Source: Xanthostigma xanthostigma (lineage: Eukaryota; Arthropoda; Insecta; Raphidioptera; Raphidiidae). From it: 64,000 nt of DNA. The stretch lies in assembly GCA_963575645.1 (NCBI GenBank), contig OY754467.1:3534001-3598000 (forward strand), written 5' to 3'. Positions 53,851-63,092 of the stretch are shown one piece after another. The notes below the pieces were generated by a model, which worked only from the letters and a program-made list of their open reading frames with translations, was not told the origin of the DNA and did no database searches. Positions within the stretch are counted from its first letter, which is position 1; the number at the start of each line of letters is the position of its first letter. The position numbers were made by a program, and so were the translations under genes.

Positions 53851-54743
53851 TAAGAGTACGATAACTTGCTATGCAAAATATCCACTGGAAATTCACAATT
53901 ATTGTTTTATATAACATATAACAGCGTTATTGGTCGTTTTAAGTGCGGAAAATTAATTTTTATAAATTAATTTAAAAAAATTAAATATGGTATAGTAAGT
54001 ATATTATTTACTATAGCGATCGCTATCTTGTCTTATATAGTGATAAGAAAAGAGAAAGTTATATATACCTGTACCTATGATAAACAAAGATAGAAATATC
54101 AATTGGTTGGAATGAAATACAATTGAACGTTCAGGGCAGAGTCGTATTTGGAAATTTTAATTTATAAAACGAGTTTTAAATTTAAAACTCACATTTTCAT
54201 GAAGATTGAAAACCACCGCTTTTTTGATAAAGGGGTATGCGAATTGTCTCGCAGTGAAACGGGAAGGGGCAAATGTGGAGTTTTTAAAAAAACAATTCCG
54301 GGGTGAACAATAAACGGGTATGCGAATTGTAATTCTGGGGTGAACGATAAAGGGGTATGCGAATTGTCTCGCAGTGAAACGGGAAGGGGCAAATGTGGAG
54401 TTTTTAAAAAAACAATTCCGGGGTGAACGATAAACGGGTATGCGAATCTAAATACGACCCTGCTTCCATAACACAATCGAAAGCTGCATTCAAAGTGAGA
54501 TAGTTATACAATAATTCTACACCAGTTGCTATGACGTGTATTTGTGATTTTTGATTGGTTAGATTCAAAAAATGACAGTGAAAGACGAAAAGTAGTTCCA
54601 TTTTTTTCACGTATTTTTGAGGAAATTTGTGAATAATCCGCAAAGTTTTTTTTTTTTTGAACGTCAAAATTTAGTGTTTTCTATGACTTAAAAAAAAAAA
54701 ATTTTCAAAATTTGGGTGCATAGTGTTATCGAACTGGACCCCA
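53851..54743 (+). mobile_element. Family H MITE, copy 3, interrupted by family C
   Basis: Left 'agagtacgataacttgct', right '...gtgttatcgaactggacccc', imperfect inverted ends. Shares TTAAGTGCGGAAAATT and 'tgattggttagattcaaaaa' with the other H copies. Family C copy 4 sits inside at 54183-54446. Confidence 0.6.
54183..54446 (-). mobile_element. Family C fragment, copy 4 (reverse)
   Basis: Two 118-bp-type units on the minus strand (GTATGCGAATTGTCTCGCAG ... AATTCCGGGGTGAAC), preceded by the 'aaaactcacattttcatgaa' block. Both ends of the family are missing. Confidence 0.75.
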
Positions 54744-54744
54744 T

Positions 54745-55101
54745 AATGAAATTGAACCCTATTTGACATATCAAATAAATATAAACAAAATAAGAATATT
54801 TTGTCAACTCCGGGTAATGAGAGATGATTACTTTCGCATATATTTTAAAGGCAATTCATACTGTTTTGATACTGAAAATATATGCAGCTTATGTAACTTA
54901 TTTGAAAGAGAAACTTTATTTCATTTTCTAGTACGCTGCCCAATTTACAATGGTATTCGAGTGCAATTTCTTAATGAAATGACAAATTTTACTGCAGATT
55001 CAAATTTTGCACAACTGTTATTAACAGCAAACAGTTTTTCAAAAGTTAATAATTTATATTACTATGCGTTAAAATTGAGATCGTTTATAATTAACGAATG
55101 A
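54745..55101 (+). pseudogene. LINE C-terminal fragment with CCHC zinc-knuckle
   Basis: Open from the edge of family H to a TGA at 55099-55101. It contains QLRVMRDDYFRIYF, then CSLCNLFERETLFHFLVRC, a C-x2-C-x9-H-x4-C motif typical of the C-terminus of Jockey/CR1-like LINE ORF2, followed by PIYNGIRVQF. Reverse transcriptase and endonuclease are absent (5' truncation). The AT-rich 3' UTR runs to about 55275, with AATAAATTTATT as tail. No stop within the fragment, so relatively young. Confidence 0.75.
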
Positions 55102-55279
55102 TATAACTCATTATTTATTTTTATGTTTTGCTATGTTTTGATCAGACATGTTTTGTATTTTTGGAATTTTAAAAACTATACACCTTATTAGTTATTAGAA
55201 GTAATACTATAATCAAACCCTTGTTATAAGATGTATATCTTCATGAACAATAAATTTATTATTTTTATTATTATATATC

Positions 55280-55432
55280 ACGGTAAATGTAAACTCTTGG
55301 GAAATGTACACTTTAACCGTAAAATGTGCCGGGAAATGTGTACATTTGCCGCAATATCTACATTTAATGTGCACATTTTCCGGCACATTTTACGGTTAAA
55401 GTGTACGTTTCCCAAGAGTTTACATTTACCGT
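55280..55432. repeat. Foldback with ~63-bp arms
   Basis: The arms 55280-55342 and 55370-55432 (ACGGTAAATGTAAACTCTTG ...) are near-perfect inverted repeats. Each arm itself consists of variations of a 'ggRaaatgtRcac' word. No second copy seen. Confidence 0.88.
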
Positions 55433-55456
55433 AACATATACATATTTAGAATGTAA

Positions 55457-55829
55457 CCGAGCGGGGTGGCGTAGTGGTGAGATCACTAGACTCGCATTTG
55501 GGACGTACCGGGTTCGAATCCCGGCGGGGACTTTTCCTACTGCCTCTCGCCCAGAAACGGTAATTCCTGTACCGGCCATCTTGTTGAGGTTTTCCATGGT
55601 TTCTGTCAATAACTCCAGATAAATATCGAGATGGTTCCTTATTCAAGGCCATGGCCGATTACCTGTCAAACTCCTATGCTCAAAATTTGCCTACCTTATC
55701 CTAATGTACCAAAATTCCTTCATGGCTATTAAGTGGAAGTTTAAAAATGCAGAAAATAACGGGAAGTGTGATAGCAAGAAAATAGTAATGGTGTGAATCG
55801 CGTCTGGTATGACATAAAGTCGAGAAAAC
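55457..55829 (+). mobile_element. SINE family E, copy 4
   Basis: Head CCGAGCGGGGTGGCGTAGTG, B-box GGGTTCGAATCCC, full body to AAGTCGAGAAAA. A decayed hammerhead motif follows directly. The minus-strand 68- and 81-codon frames here are repeat by-products. Confidence 0.82.
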
Positions 55830-55837
55830 TTGCCTGA

Positions 55838-55877
55838 GGCCCTGATGATAAAAATATTTTTATTTTGAAATGTCCAC
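55838..55877 (+). ncRNA. Decayed hammerhead motif
   Basis: GGCC-CTGATGA, A/T stem-loop, then TGAAAT-GTCC; a copy of the motif at 35545-35583 followed by the same 'acaagcg' flank. Core strand 1 is intact, but the GAAAC and second GGCC parts are mutated. Confidence 0.55.
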
Positions 55878-55974
55878 AAGCGAAAACTCGTAAAAGCTTT
55901 TTAAATTCTTCCTCGTCTAAACAATATTCTATTCAATCTATTGGTACAAAACTAAATACGAACACCATTCCATG

Positions 55975-56355
55975 GCAGACATAGGAAAAGTCGTTACCAT
56001 GTGATCACAGTGACCGTTATTCCAGTTACACAAAAATCACAGTGAAAACTGCATCGTGACTTTGCCACGTCAATCCCGACCGAACAATCACTCGGTCGGA
56101 CGTTACGTCGACTACTCGGTTGGAGCGACCGTCGTGATTGCGATGACACTGAACAACATACGTTAGTTCGGAACGTAGTTCCTTCTTGTCAGATCACAGT
56201 GATCATTTTTAGACGGCTGGTCACAGTGATTTTTTCATCGGGAAGTTATTTATTCCCCAACTCTAGCGTTTATTCAAATAGATATAGAAAAATCACTGTG
56301 ACCAGCCGTGGTCACAGTGATTTTTTTATCGTTAAATTATTTACTTATTACCCAA
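55975..56355 (+). mobile_element. Family K element, copy 2
   Basis: Uninterrupted partner of 16106-16895 in opposite orientation. It holds at least six copies of TCACTGTGA, clustered near 56000 and 56205-56325, with the palindromic join TGTGACCAGCCGTGGTCACA near 56305. Central block 'ggagcgaccgtcgtgattgc'. Confidence 0.6.
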
Positions 56356-56473
56356 CTCTATTCCAAGAAACTTAGCTGTTCATCTGAACACGATGTGTCC
56401 ATTTTGTGAACCAATCTTAGCAGGTAAACATTTAAGTTTCAGGTTTGCTGTGACCGCGGTTGATTGCAACGCT

Positions 56474-56480
56474 TATAAAA
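56474..56480 (+). promoter_or_regulatory. TATA-box-like TATAAAA
   Basis: Lies about 105 bases upstream of the ATG at 56580 and is followed by 'ttcttcaccc/ttcttcactg' (56500-56521), plausible start-site context. Functional status is unknown. Confidence 0.3.
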
Positions 56481-56579
56481 TGCGCTCCACCTTCTTCACC
56501 CGACTTCTCCCTTCTTCACTGGCGGTGTGCCGTTTTCCGCTTCAAGTATTTTCCAATAAGAACCGGTAAAGAGAACTTA

Positions 56580-56951
56580 ATGAAAAAACTGTCTGTTTGT
56601 CGATGGACGACTTTGTGGATCCATTCTTATACAGACTATCTCAGAACTAACCCCGGTTTTTTTTTGCGAAATTCCAAAACTAATGTTTTTATCCACGACG
56701 GAACGGAGCAGGTATATGCGTTTAGTCTGAGAGATTGTTTGTTTGTGCACTCTAATGTCACCATTCATCTGGAAAACGGTTTGATCAATTCAGATGCGTT
56801 TTTCTGTAAAGGGTTTGTAATTCATCTGCGATGGTCCTTAGATAGATATTACGATGGTAACGCCCCAGGGGGCGCTGAATTGCACAAAAAATTAATCGTA
56901 AAAATCATAACAAAACTACTACGCACGAACAGATCTAACAAGCGGCCGTGA
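56580..56951 (+). CDS. Unrecognised 123-codon ORF running into a tandem array
   Basis: First ATG at 56580 (MKKLSVCRWTTLWIHSYTDY...); the frame is open upstream to about 56460 but without ATG. Composition is protein-like, with mixed hydrophobic and charged residues (...FIHDGTEQVYAFSLRDCLFV...), more balanced than neighbouring AT-rich frames. The last ~18 codons lie in the first unit of an ~84-bp tandem repeat and end at TGA 56949-56951. A TATA-like box precedes it. I recognise no family. It could be a partial TE or virus-like gene, or chance. Confidence 0.3.
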   Translation: MKKLSVCRWTTLWIHSYTDYLRTNPGFFLRNSKTNVFIHDGTEQVYAFSLRDCLFVHSNVTIHLENGLINSDAFFCKGFVIHLRWSLDRYYDGNAPGGAELHKKLIVKIITKLLRTNRSNKRP

Positions 56952-57395
56952 CTACTGTTTTTTACAGCATTACACGACATTTAAAAAAAAACATAACAAA
57001 ACTGCTACGCACGAACAGATCTAACAAGCGTCCGTGACTACTGCGATTTACAGCATTACACGACATTTAAAAAAACATAACAAAAGTGCTACGCACGAAC
57101 AGATCTTTCAAGCGTCCGTGACTACTGCTTTTTACAGCATTACACAACATTTAAAAAAAACATAACAAAAGTGCTACGCACGAACAGATCTAACAAGCGT
57201 CCGTGACTACTGCGTTTTACAGCATTACACATTTAAAAAACAGTAACAAAAGTGCTACGCACGAACAGATCTAACAAGCGTCCGTGACTACTGCTTTTTA
57301 CAGAATTACACGACATTTAAAAAAACATAACAAAAATGCTACGCGCGAACAGATCTAATAAGCGTCCGTTAGTAGTGCTTTTTACAGCAATACAC
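56905..57395 (+). repeat. Tandem repeat, ~80-85-bp unit, six copies
   Basis: Each unit has 'cataacaaaa.tgctacgcac', GAACAGATCTAACAAGCGTC, CGTGACTACTGC, TTTACAGCATTACACGACAT and an A-run of varying length. Six units of high identity; the last is more diverged. It follows, and includes the end of, the ORF at 56580. Confidence 0.92.
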
Positions 57396-57810
57396 TTAGA
57401 TATTTATTTACCGTTGATGTGTATCTAGGGTAGTATCGTTTAAAGAAGATAGTATCGTCATTTCTGCGCACGGGGATGTTTTTTAACAAGGGATTTTCGT
57501 TAATTCTAAGATAAGTGGGCGATGTCTTAATAATTAATAACTATCGCTCTAATTTGTGGATTGCCACCGTGTTTTTGGCGACTTACGTTGCAAAATTGAT
57601 TCCCACGAAATAGCGCTTAACAATTAAAATGGGAATAGTAAGCTATCCTTAAAAGATAGACCTATGCCATCGCGGACTTTTCTGCAGTAGATCAATAAAA
57701 GAGGAACAATTCCACTATACATTGTTTTGTTATATCTCAAAAGAGATTAGGCAGCGTTTTCGATGAAAGTTTTGATTTTTTACATCTTCAACAAGCATCG
57801 TCATATTTCA
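57396..57810. other. Intergenic; shared block at 57555-57620
   Basis: No gene. 57555-57620 is the inverted partner of 49962-50045. Confidence 0.4.
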
Positions 57811-58105
57811 ACCAATTTACACAAAACATAAATGAATCATACTCATTAACCTTTCTCGTTTATCGCTCTTTCTATTGGTGAAAACCGTATGAAAATCCAT
57901 TCGGTAGTTTTTGAGTTTATCGCGTTCAGACAAACAGACGCGGCGGGGGGACTTTGTTCTATAATATGTAGTGATATTTCGCGTCTGTCTGTCTGAACAC
58001 GATAAACTCAAAAACTACCGAATATATTTTCAGACGGTTAATAGAAAGAGCGATAAACGAGAAAGGTTTATGTTTATGATTCATTAATGTTTTGTGTAAA
58101 TGGTA
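57811..58105. repeat. Inverted pair of LINE-like 3' tails
   Basis: The arms 57811-57946 and about 57985-58105 share TTTATCGCTCTTTCTATT, TTCGGTAGTTTTTGAGTTTA and 'gttcagacagacagacgcg' in opposite orientation. The 'gttcagacaaacagacgcgg' and 'tataatatgtagtgata' text between them is the common 3' end of an insect non-LTR family. Two tails meeting head to head make a ~120-bp-arm palindrome. Confidence 0.7.
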
Positions 58106-58483
58106 CAGAACTTAAAAATGCTACGACATTCTGTATACGAACTCGCTGGCTAGAGATAAGTGCCTTGTGATAAACCGTGTCTGGTTTCTGAAAGATACGT
58201 TCAACAGATTTCTCTGTTTGTCTGCACAAAGATAAATATTTAAGTTTCAATGCAAAATGCAACCTCTAATATTTATAATGAATATTATTTATTAAGGTGC
58301 TGAATTTAATTAAGGAATCGACACTCAGAACCGGATTTAACAAATTAAGAGTCCTTAAATAATTAAACACTTTTCTGATCTCGTTATTGCGTGTTGCATG
58401 CTGGGAGCCTGAACTAGAATTTTCGTATGGTCGGAACTAATCTAATTACACGTACACAAATCGTGTTGATTTTTAAACTATAC
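58106..58483. other. Intergenic, nothing recognised
   Basis: No gene; minus-strand 62-codon frame crosses the palindrome arm. Confidence 0.35.
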
Positions 58484-58637
58484 CCGAGTGGTGTAGCGTA
58501 ATGGTGAGAGTGCTAACCTCGCATTCGGAAGGCACCGGGTTCGAATCCCGGCGGGAGCGGATGTGAATGGGGACTTTTTCCTACTGCCTCTCGTCGAGAA
58601 ACGGTAATTCCTGTATCTGCCATTTTGTGTAGGTTTT
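58484..58637 (+). mobile_element. SINE family E, copy 5 (head half)
   Basis: CCCGAGTGGTGTAGCGTAAT head with B-box GGGTTCGAATCCC, ending at '...cattttgtgtaggttttt'. About 600 bp later the tail half of an E element starts. Confidence 0.75.
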
Positions 58638-59234
58638 TAAGTCCTGTAGGGGAGGGAGAGGGAATGGAGCTCACTGGGTAATGGCGCTCACCTCTATAAC
58701 TCTGTCAAAAAGGAACGTAGCAACACGTCACGTCGCGTGAAGCGCGAGGGGAGGGGGCCTCTAATAGACAGCGATGCAAACGGACAGTCAGCTCGCGTCA
58801 TGCGACCGTGAAGAGCGTTTCTTCGTTTGCGGCCGCCCTGATCTAATTTTTAATTAGGTGCTGAACAAGTTAAGTTGCTGGACTCGCTATACTAGGGACT
58901 CAGTGTTGCAGATTTGCGTAAACTTGTTTATAAATTTGCTGAGCGCAACAATATCAAAAACAAAGCAGCAAAACAGCCGGATTGGATTGGATACACTTCT
59001 TTATGAGACCCTGAGCGGCATTACTCAAAGTCAGGGGCAATGCCGCTCAAACATGTTTTTTTAATAATGTTTTCCTACTACTAGTAGGTGAAAGATATAT
59101 GCTTTTGTTGTTAAATTGTTGATTACTCGATAATTAAAGACTTTGCTACTCTTCTTAATTTTGATTTATAATAAATAATTTAAAAATATACACCATGTTT
59201 TCCTTAAGTGAACGCCATTCCCCTGTCTTACCTT
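58638..59234. other. Single-copy-looking block between two SINE halves
   Basis: GC-richer at 58650-58850, including GCGGCCGC at 58831. No domain in the 68-codon frame at 58858-59064. It could be an insertion that split one SINE, but the two halves overlap by ~25 bases of SINE sequence. Confidence 0.35.
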
Positions 59235-59510
59235 ACCGGCCAACTTGTTTAGGTTTTCCATGGTTTACCTCAATAATTACAGAAAAATATCAAGATGGTT
59301 CCTTATTCAAGGCCATGGCCGATTATCCATCAAACTTCTATACTCGAAATTTGCCTACCTTATCCTAATTTCCTAAAAATTCTCTCATTCGCTCATTGCT
59401 ATTAATTAAGTTGAAGGTTAAAAATGTAGAAAATAACGGGAAGTGTGATAGATGGAAAATAGTAATGGTGCGAATGGCGTCTTTTATGACATAAAGTCGA
59501 GAAACAGGCG
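59235..59510 (+). mobile_element. SINE family E, tail half
   Basis: From 'accggccaacttgtttagg' through CAAGGCCATGGCCGATTA and ATAACGGGAAGTGTGATAG to GTCGAGAAACAGGCG. The tRNA-like head is absent. Confidence 0.75.
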
Positions 59511-59996
59511 TTATAATTTTTAACTATATCACCGATTTTAAATTTTTCGTTAAAAATATAACAAAACTTTCTATTTGACATCCGAACGGTTTGTTGTTTT
59601 TTTCCCCGTATATTTCTTTCTGCGCAACAATGAAATTACTCGATTGTGACGAAGGTCGTCGTCGACGACCATCTAAAACTCGATCACCGCCGGAAATGGT
59701 TTTCCAGTCGCGGGAGATAACTCGCCATTGTTACAACAATGGGGGACGTAGCAAAATTGCGTTGGAGTCGCGCTCTCGTCAACATTTTCCCGGTTGACCT
59801 TGAATCCTTGCTCTGGAGTTAGAGAAGACAGTACTAAGGTAATTCGGGCAGTAAGAAGAGTGGGAAAAGCGGTCAGTAACGACGTGATATTTAATTTCAG
59901 CGGAAATCTGTAAATAATACAAATTTTAAAAATTTAGTCAAACTTTGAACGACTGTTTCTCTGTTATTTTTGAGTTTTGATAAAAAAGTTACTTAA
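59511..59996. other. Intergenic; one 68-codon frame, unrecognised
   Basis: An ATG frame at 59591-59797 contains a basic run (DEGRRRRPSKTRSPP). No family recognised. 59640-59810 is GC-richer than its surroundings. TTAA at 59993-59996 is the left target duplication of family L. Confidence 0.25.
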
Positions 59997-60707
59997 GGAG
60001 GTTGATCCGTTACAGTCCCAATCAAAAGTAAGTCGAATTCTAAATGGGAACTTTTCCATAACACATTTTTACAAAAGGTTATAAGTCGATGATACCAATA
60101 AATTATTGTCATAAAGGCATAAATAAATATTTTTTTTAATATTAATTAGTTATTTCAGTATTTTACTTAATGGACTAACTTTTGAATTTTTTGTATAAAG
60201 TTAGGTTAGAAAAAATAATATTTTATAAATATCTGTATTTTACATATTTTTTGCAGTAAATAATTAAAAAAAGATATTAGAAGTAATAAAAATTAAAATT
60301 AAATCATTAAAAAGTTGAAAATTCAGTTAAAATTGTTAAAATTGTCAAGAATAAAAGTCCATAATCGAAAAGTGCTAAGGTTTAATAATTTTTTTATTGA
60401 TTAAAAGTCTTCTAATTAAATCGGAAAAAATATTAAAATATGCGTAAGACATCGATGCTTTACATAGTTAGTTTTCGGAACTGCTGACATTATTTGGTTA
60501 TTTGCAAAAAATTAAAATGTACCGTTTGCATGCTAGGTTGACATATTTTCCATAAGACTACATGTAAAAGTTTTTTTAAAATTTTTAACTTTATAAATCT
60601 CATAATGATTTTGGATTTTTTACAGAAAATTTTGTCAATAAAAAAACCAATTAAAAAAACTTTATTTCAGATTTTTTTCGTTATCTTCGTAAAACGGCTT
60701 TACCTCC
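59997..60707 (+). mobile_element. Family L MITE, copy 2, flanked by TTAA
   Basis: 711 bp with ends GGAGGTTGATCCGTT and AACGGCTTTACCTCC. TTAA on both sides (59993-59996, 60708-60711) is the target duplication made by piggyBac-type transposases. Sequence identity with copy 1 (20060-20763) is very high over the full length. No transposase; the 81-codon frame at its right edge is not a gene. Confidence 0.8.
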
Positions 60708-61048
60708 TTAAAATATTTGTTCGTCTGTTTGATTTCTACATGCTGTTAAAAAAGAAGATTCAACTTAAAAATCATTCTGTATATTCGTATTGGCGTTCTT
60801 ACACTTTTAGTAAATACTTGTGTCGTAATAGTTTTAAGCTACAGCCCTGATTATATGGATAGAGAAAGAAAATAATGTGGTTTTGTTACTCACGCCAACG
60901 ATAATTCACAAGTGTACAAGCCCTAGCTTATACCTATTCAGAGGTGATTCTAGAACTAGATAGGATTCTCTACGCCTCAGGGCGTGGAGACTACTTTAGA
61001 AAATATCCGATAGAAATTTTCAATTTAAACAAAACCGGTCAAGTGCGA

Positions 61049-62235
61049 CTGTATCTCTGAAACAAAACGAGATACAGGGTTGCGGATGGTCGGAATTTAA
61101 TTCAACTTGTCTTTTTCTATAAATTTGGTTAATATCAAGTAAGCGCTTAGTGTCAAAAAATAGCAGAAAACATGAAAACTTTTTTTGTGATATTTGGATA
61201 AATATCTCAGATATGTTTAACACTAACGCGTCTGACAAAAAAGAGATACAAAGCGAAAGTTCATGTCTCGTTTAGTTTAGAAGTTATGACGGTTTAAAAT
61301 GTATAAAAAAAAATTAATAGCTTAAAACGGCTGTATCTCCAAAACGCGGATTGTCAGAATCGATTCAACATGCTTTTTTCTGCGAATTTATTTTACAAAT
61401 TTTTTTCAATTTCTTAAATTCTAACTTTTTCCGTTAAAATAAAAAACAAAAATCTGTTAGATATTGTTTACATATGACTTACAACTGAGGTTATTCTTAT
61501 AGAGAAAATTACGCTGAATCGATTCCGACCACTCCCACTTCGGTTTATTTTTTTGTTTAGAAGTTGCAGCATTTTTAAGAATACCCCAAAAAAAATGTAA
61601 AAAGCATCTCTAAAACTAAAAGAAATACAGGGTTGCGGATTGTCAGAATCGATTCAGCATGCTGTTTTCTGCGAATTTATTTTTCAAATTTTTTTCAATT
61701 TCTTATTCCTACTTTTTCTGTTAAAAAAAAAAGAAAACAAAAATCTGTTAGATATTGTTTTACATAGGACTTCTTATAGAGAAAATCACGCTGAATCGAT
61801 TCTGACCACTCCCACTTTGGTCTCTTTCTTTGTTTAGAAGTTGTGGCGTTTTTAAGACCCCAAAAAAAAAGTGTCAAAAGCATCTCTGAAACTAAAAGAA
61901 ATACAGGGTTGCGGATTGTCAGAATCGATTCAGCATGCTTTTTTCTGCGAATTTATTTTTCAAATTTTTTTCAATTTCTTATTCCTACTTTGTCTGTAAA
62001 AAAAAGAAAACAAAAATCTGTTAGATATTGTTTACATAGGACTTCTTATAGAGAAAATCACGCTGAATCGATTCTGACCATTTCCACTTCGATCCCTTTC
62101 TTTGTTTAGAAGTTGTGGCGTTTTTAAGACCCCAAAAAAAAAATGTAAAAAGCATCTCTGAAACTAAAAGAAATACAGGGTTGCGGATAGTCGGAATCGA
62201 AACAGCGTGATTTTTCTATGAGTAGACTTAATATA
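61049..62235 (+). repeat. Array of ~280-bp units with alternating inverted motif
   Basis: Units begin near 61049, 61330, 61605, 61884 and 62153 with 'atctctgaaactaaaagaaa', then CAGGGTTGCGGATTGTCAG. Each has GAATCGATTCAGCATGC and, ~140 bases later, CACGCTGAATCGATTC in the opposite sense. The end of each unit is 'ctttgtttagaagttgtggcg' plus an A-run. Frames of 65-88 codons within it are repeat by-products. Confidence 0.88.
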
Positions 62236-62398
62236 AAACGATTTTGATCGAATTTATTTTCAAAAATGTCTTACAATCGTTCCTTTATAGTTTACCGTAG
62301 TCGGGAAAAAACAAATTATACTGACATCATTTGTGGAGCATTTATATAGCTCCTCACATTTGAAGTTGGACCGGTAAAAAGAAAAACCTGTATTAAAA

Positions 62399-63092
62399 AC
62401 TAGCGGTCCCGCCCGGTTTCATCCGGGTGCAAAAGAACTAATAGGGAAGGGAAGGACATGAGTACGCACATTCATCTTAGTTTATACCGAGATGAATGTT
62501 GTGTCCAAACTTCATAATAATTGGAGTTACCGTTCAAAAGTTTTTGTCGTTAAAAAGCCGTATTTATACTTTTTTTAAGTAATAAATTTCTTTTAATATA
62601 ATAAATACTTAATTGAAAACACTGTAGGAAAATTATTTTTATATAGGTACCTGTAGTTGTAACAGTTTTCAAATGAGCTATTAATTAGATTTATTTAATT
62701 TTAATTAGTCGTAATAAAAAAATCGAAATGTAAGCCTTAGAAGAAAGCAATGTAGAAAAAAAAATATTCGGCGACGTGGGGCTTGAACCCAAGATCCTGG
62801 CATTAAGAGGCTGACGCTCTCCCGATTGAGCTATCCGGGCTTGTAAACTTCACGCGCTAATATTGCAATATTTAGTTAAAGCATTTCACCTCATAATATT
62901 TGTCGGACGGACTAATTTTTCATTGATGTTCCGCTCCAATTGGTCGTAGCGTGATATTATATAGCCTATAGCCTTCCTCGATAAATGGGCTATCCAACAA
63001 AAACAAATTTTTCAATTCGAACTAGTAGTTTCTGAGATTAGCGCGTTCAAACAAACAAACAAACAAACTCTTCAGCTTTATAAATTAGTATA
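62399..63092 (+). mobile_element. Composite element: family B with nested tRNA-Lys SINE, copy 2
   Basis: ACTAGCGGTCCCGCCCGGTT head, insert at about 62550-62905 bounded by TTTGTCG, then the B tail ending (CAAA)n, 'ctcttcagctttataaatta'. Same nested layout as 25305-26073 but without the LINE tail there. Confidence 0.78.
62769..62840 (-). pseudogene. tRNA-Lys(CTT)-like SINE head
   Basis: Minus strand: GCCCGGATAGCTCAATCGGG, GAGAGCGTCAGCC, CTT anticodon in CTCTTAA, T-loop GGGTTCAAGCCCC. All tRNA-Lys arms are recognisable. The T-stem first pair and acceptor stem are mismatched, so it is a SINE-borne relic rather than a working tRNA. Confidence 0.7.

Noticed and set aside
58484..59510. One SINE split by a 600-bp insertion
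   Set aside because: The head and tail pieces overlap by about 25 bases of SINE sequence ('...cttgttgaggtttt'), more than a usual target duplication. Two separate fragments are at least as likely.
62769..62840. Functional tRNA-Lys gene
   Set aside because: All arms are recognisable, but the acceptor and T stems have mismatches and it is embedded in a repeated composite, so it is a SINE relic.
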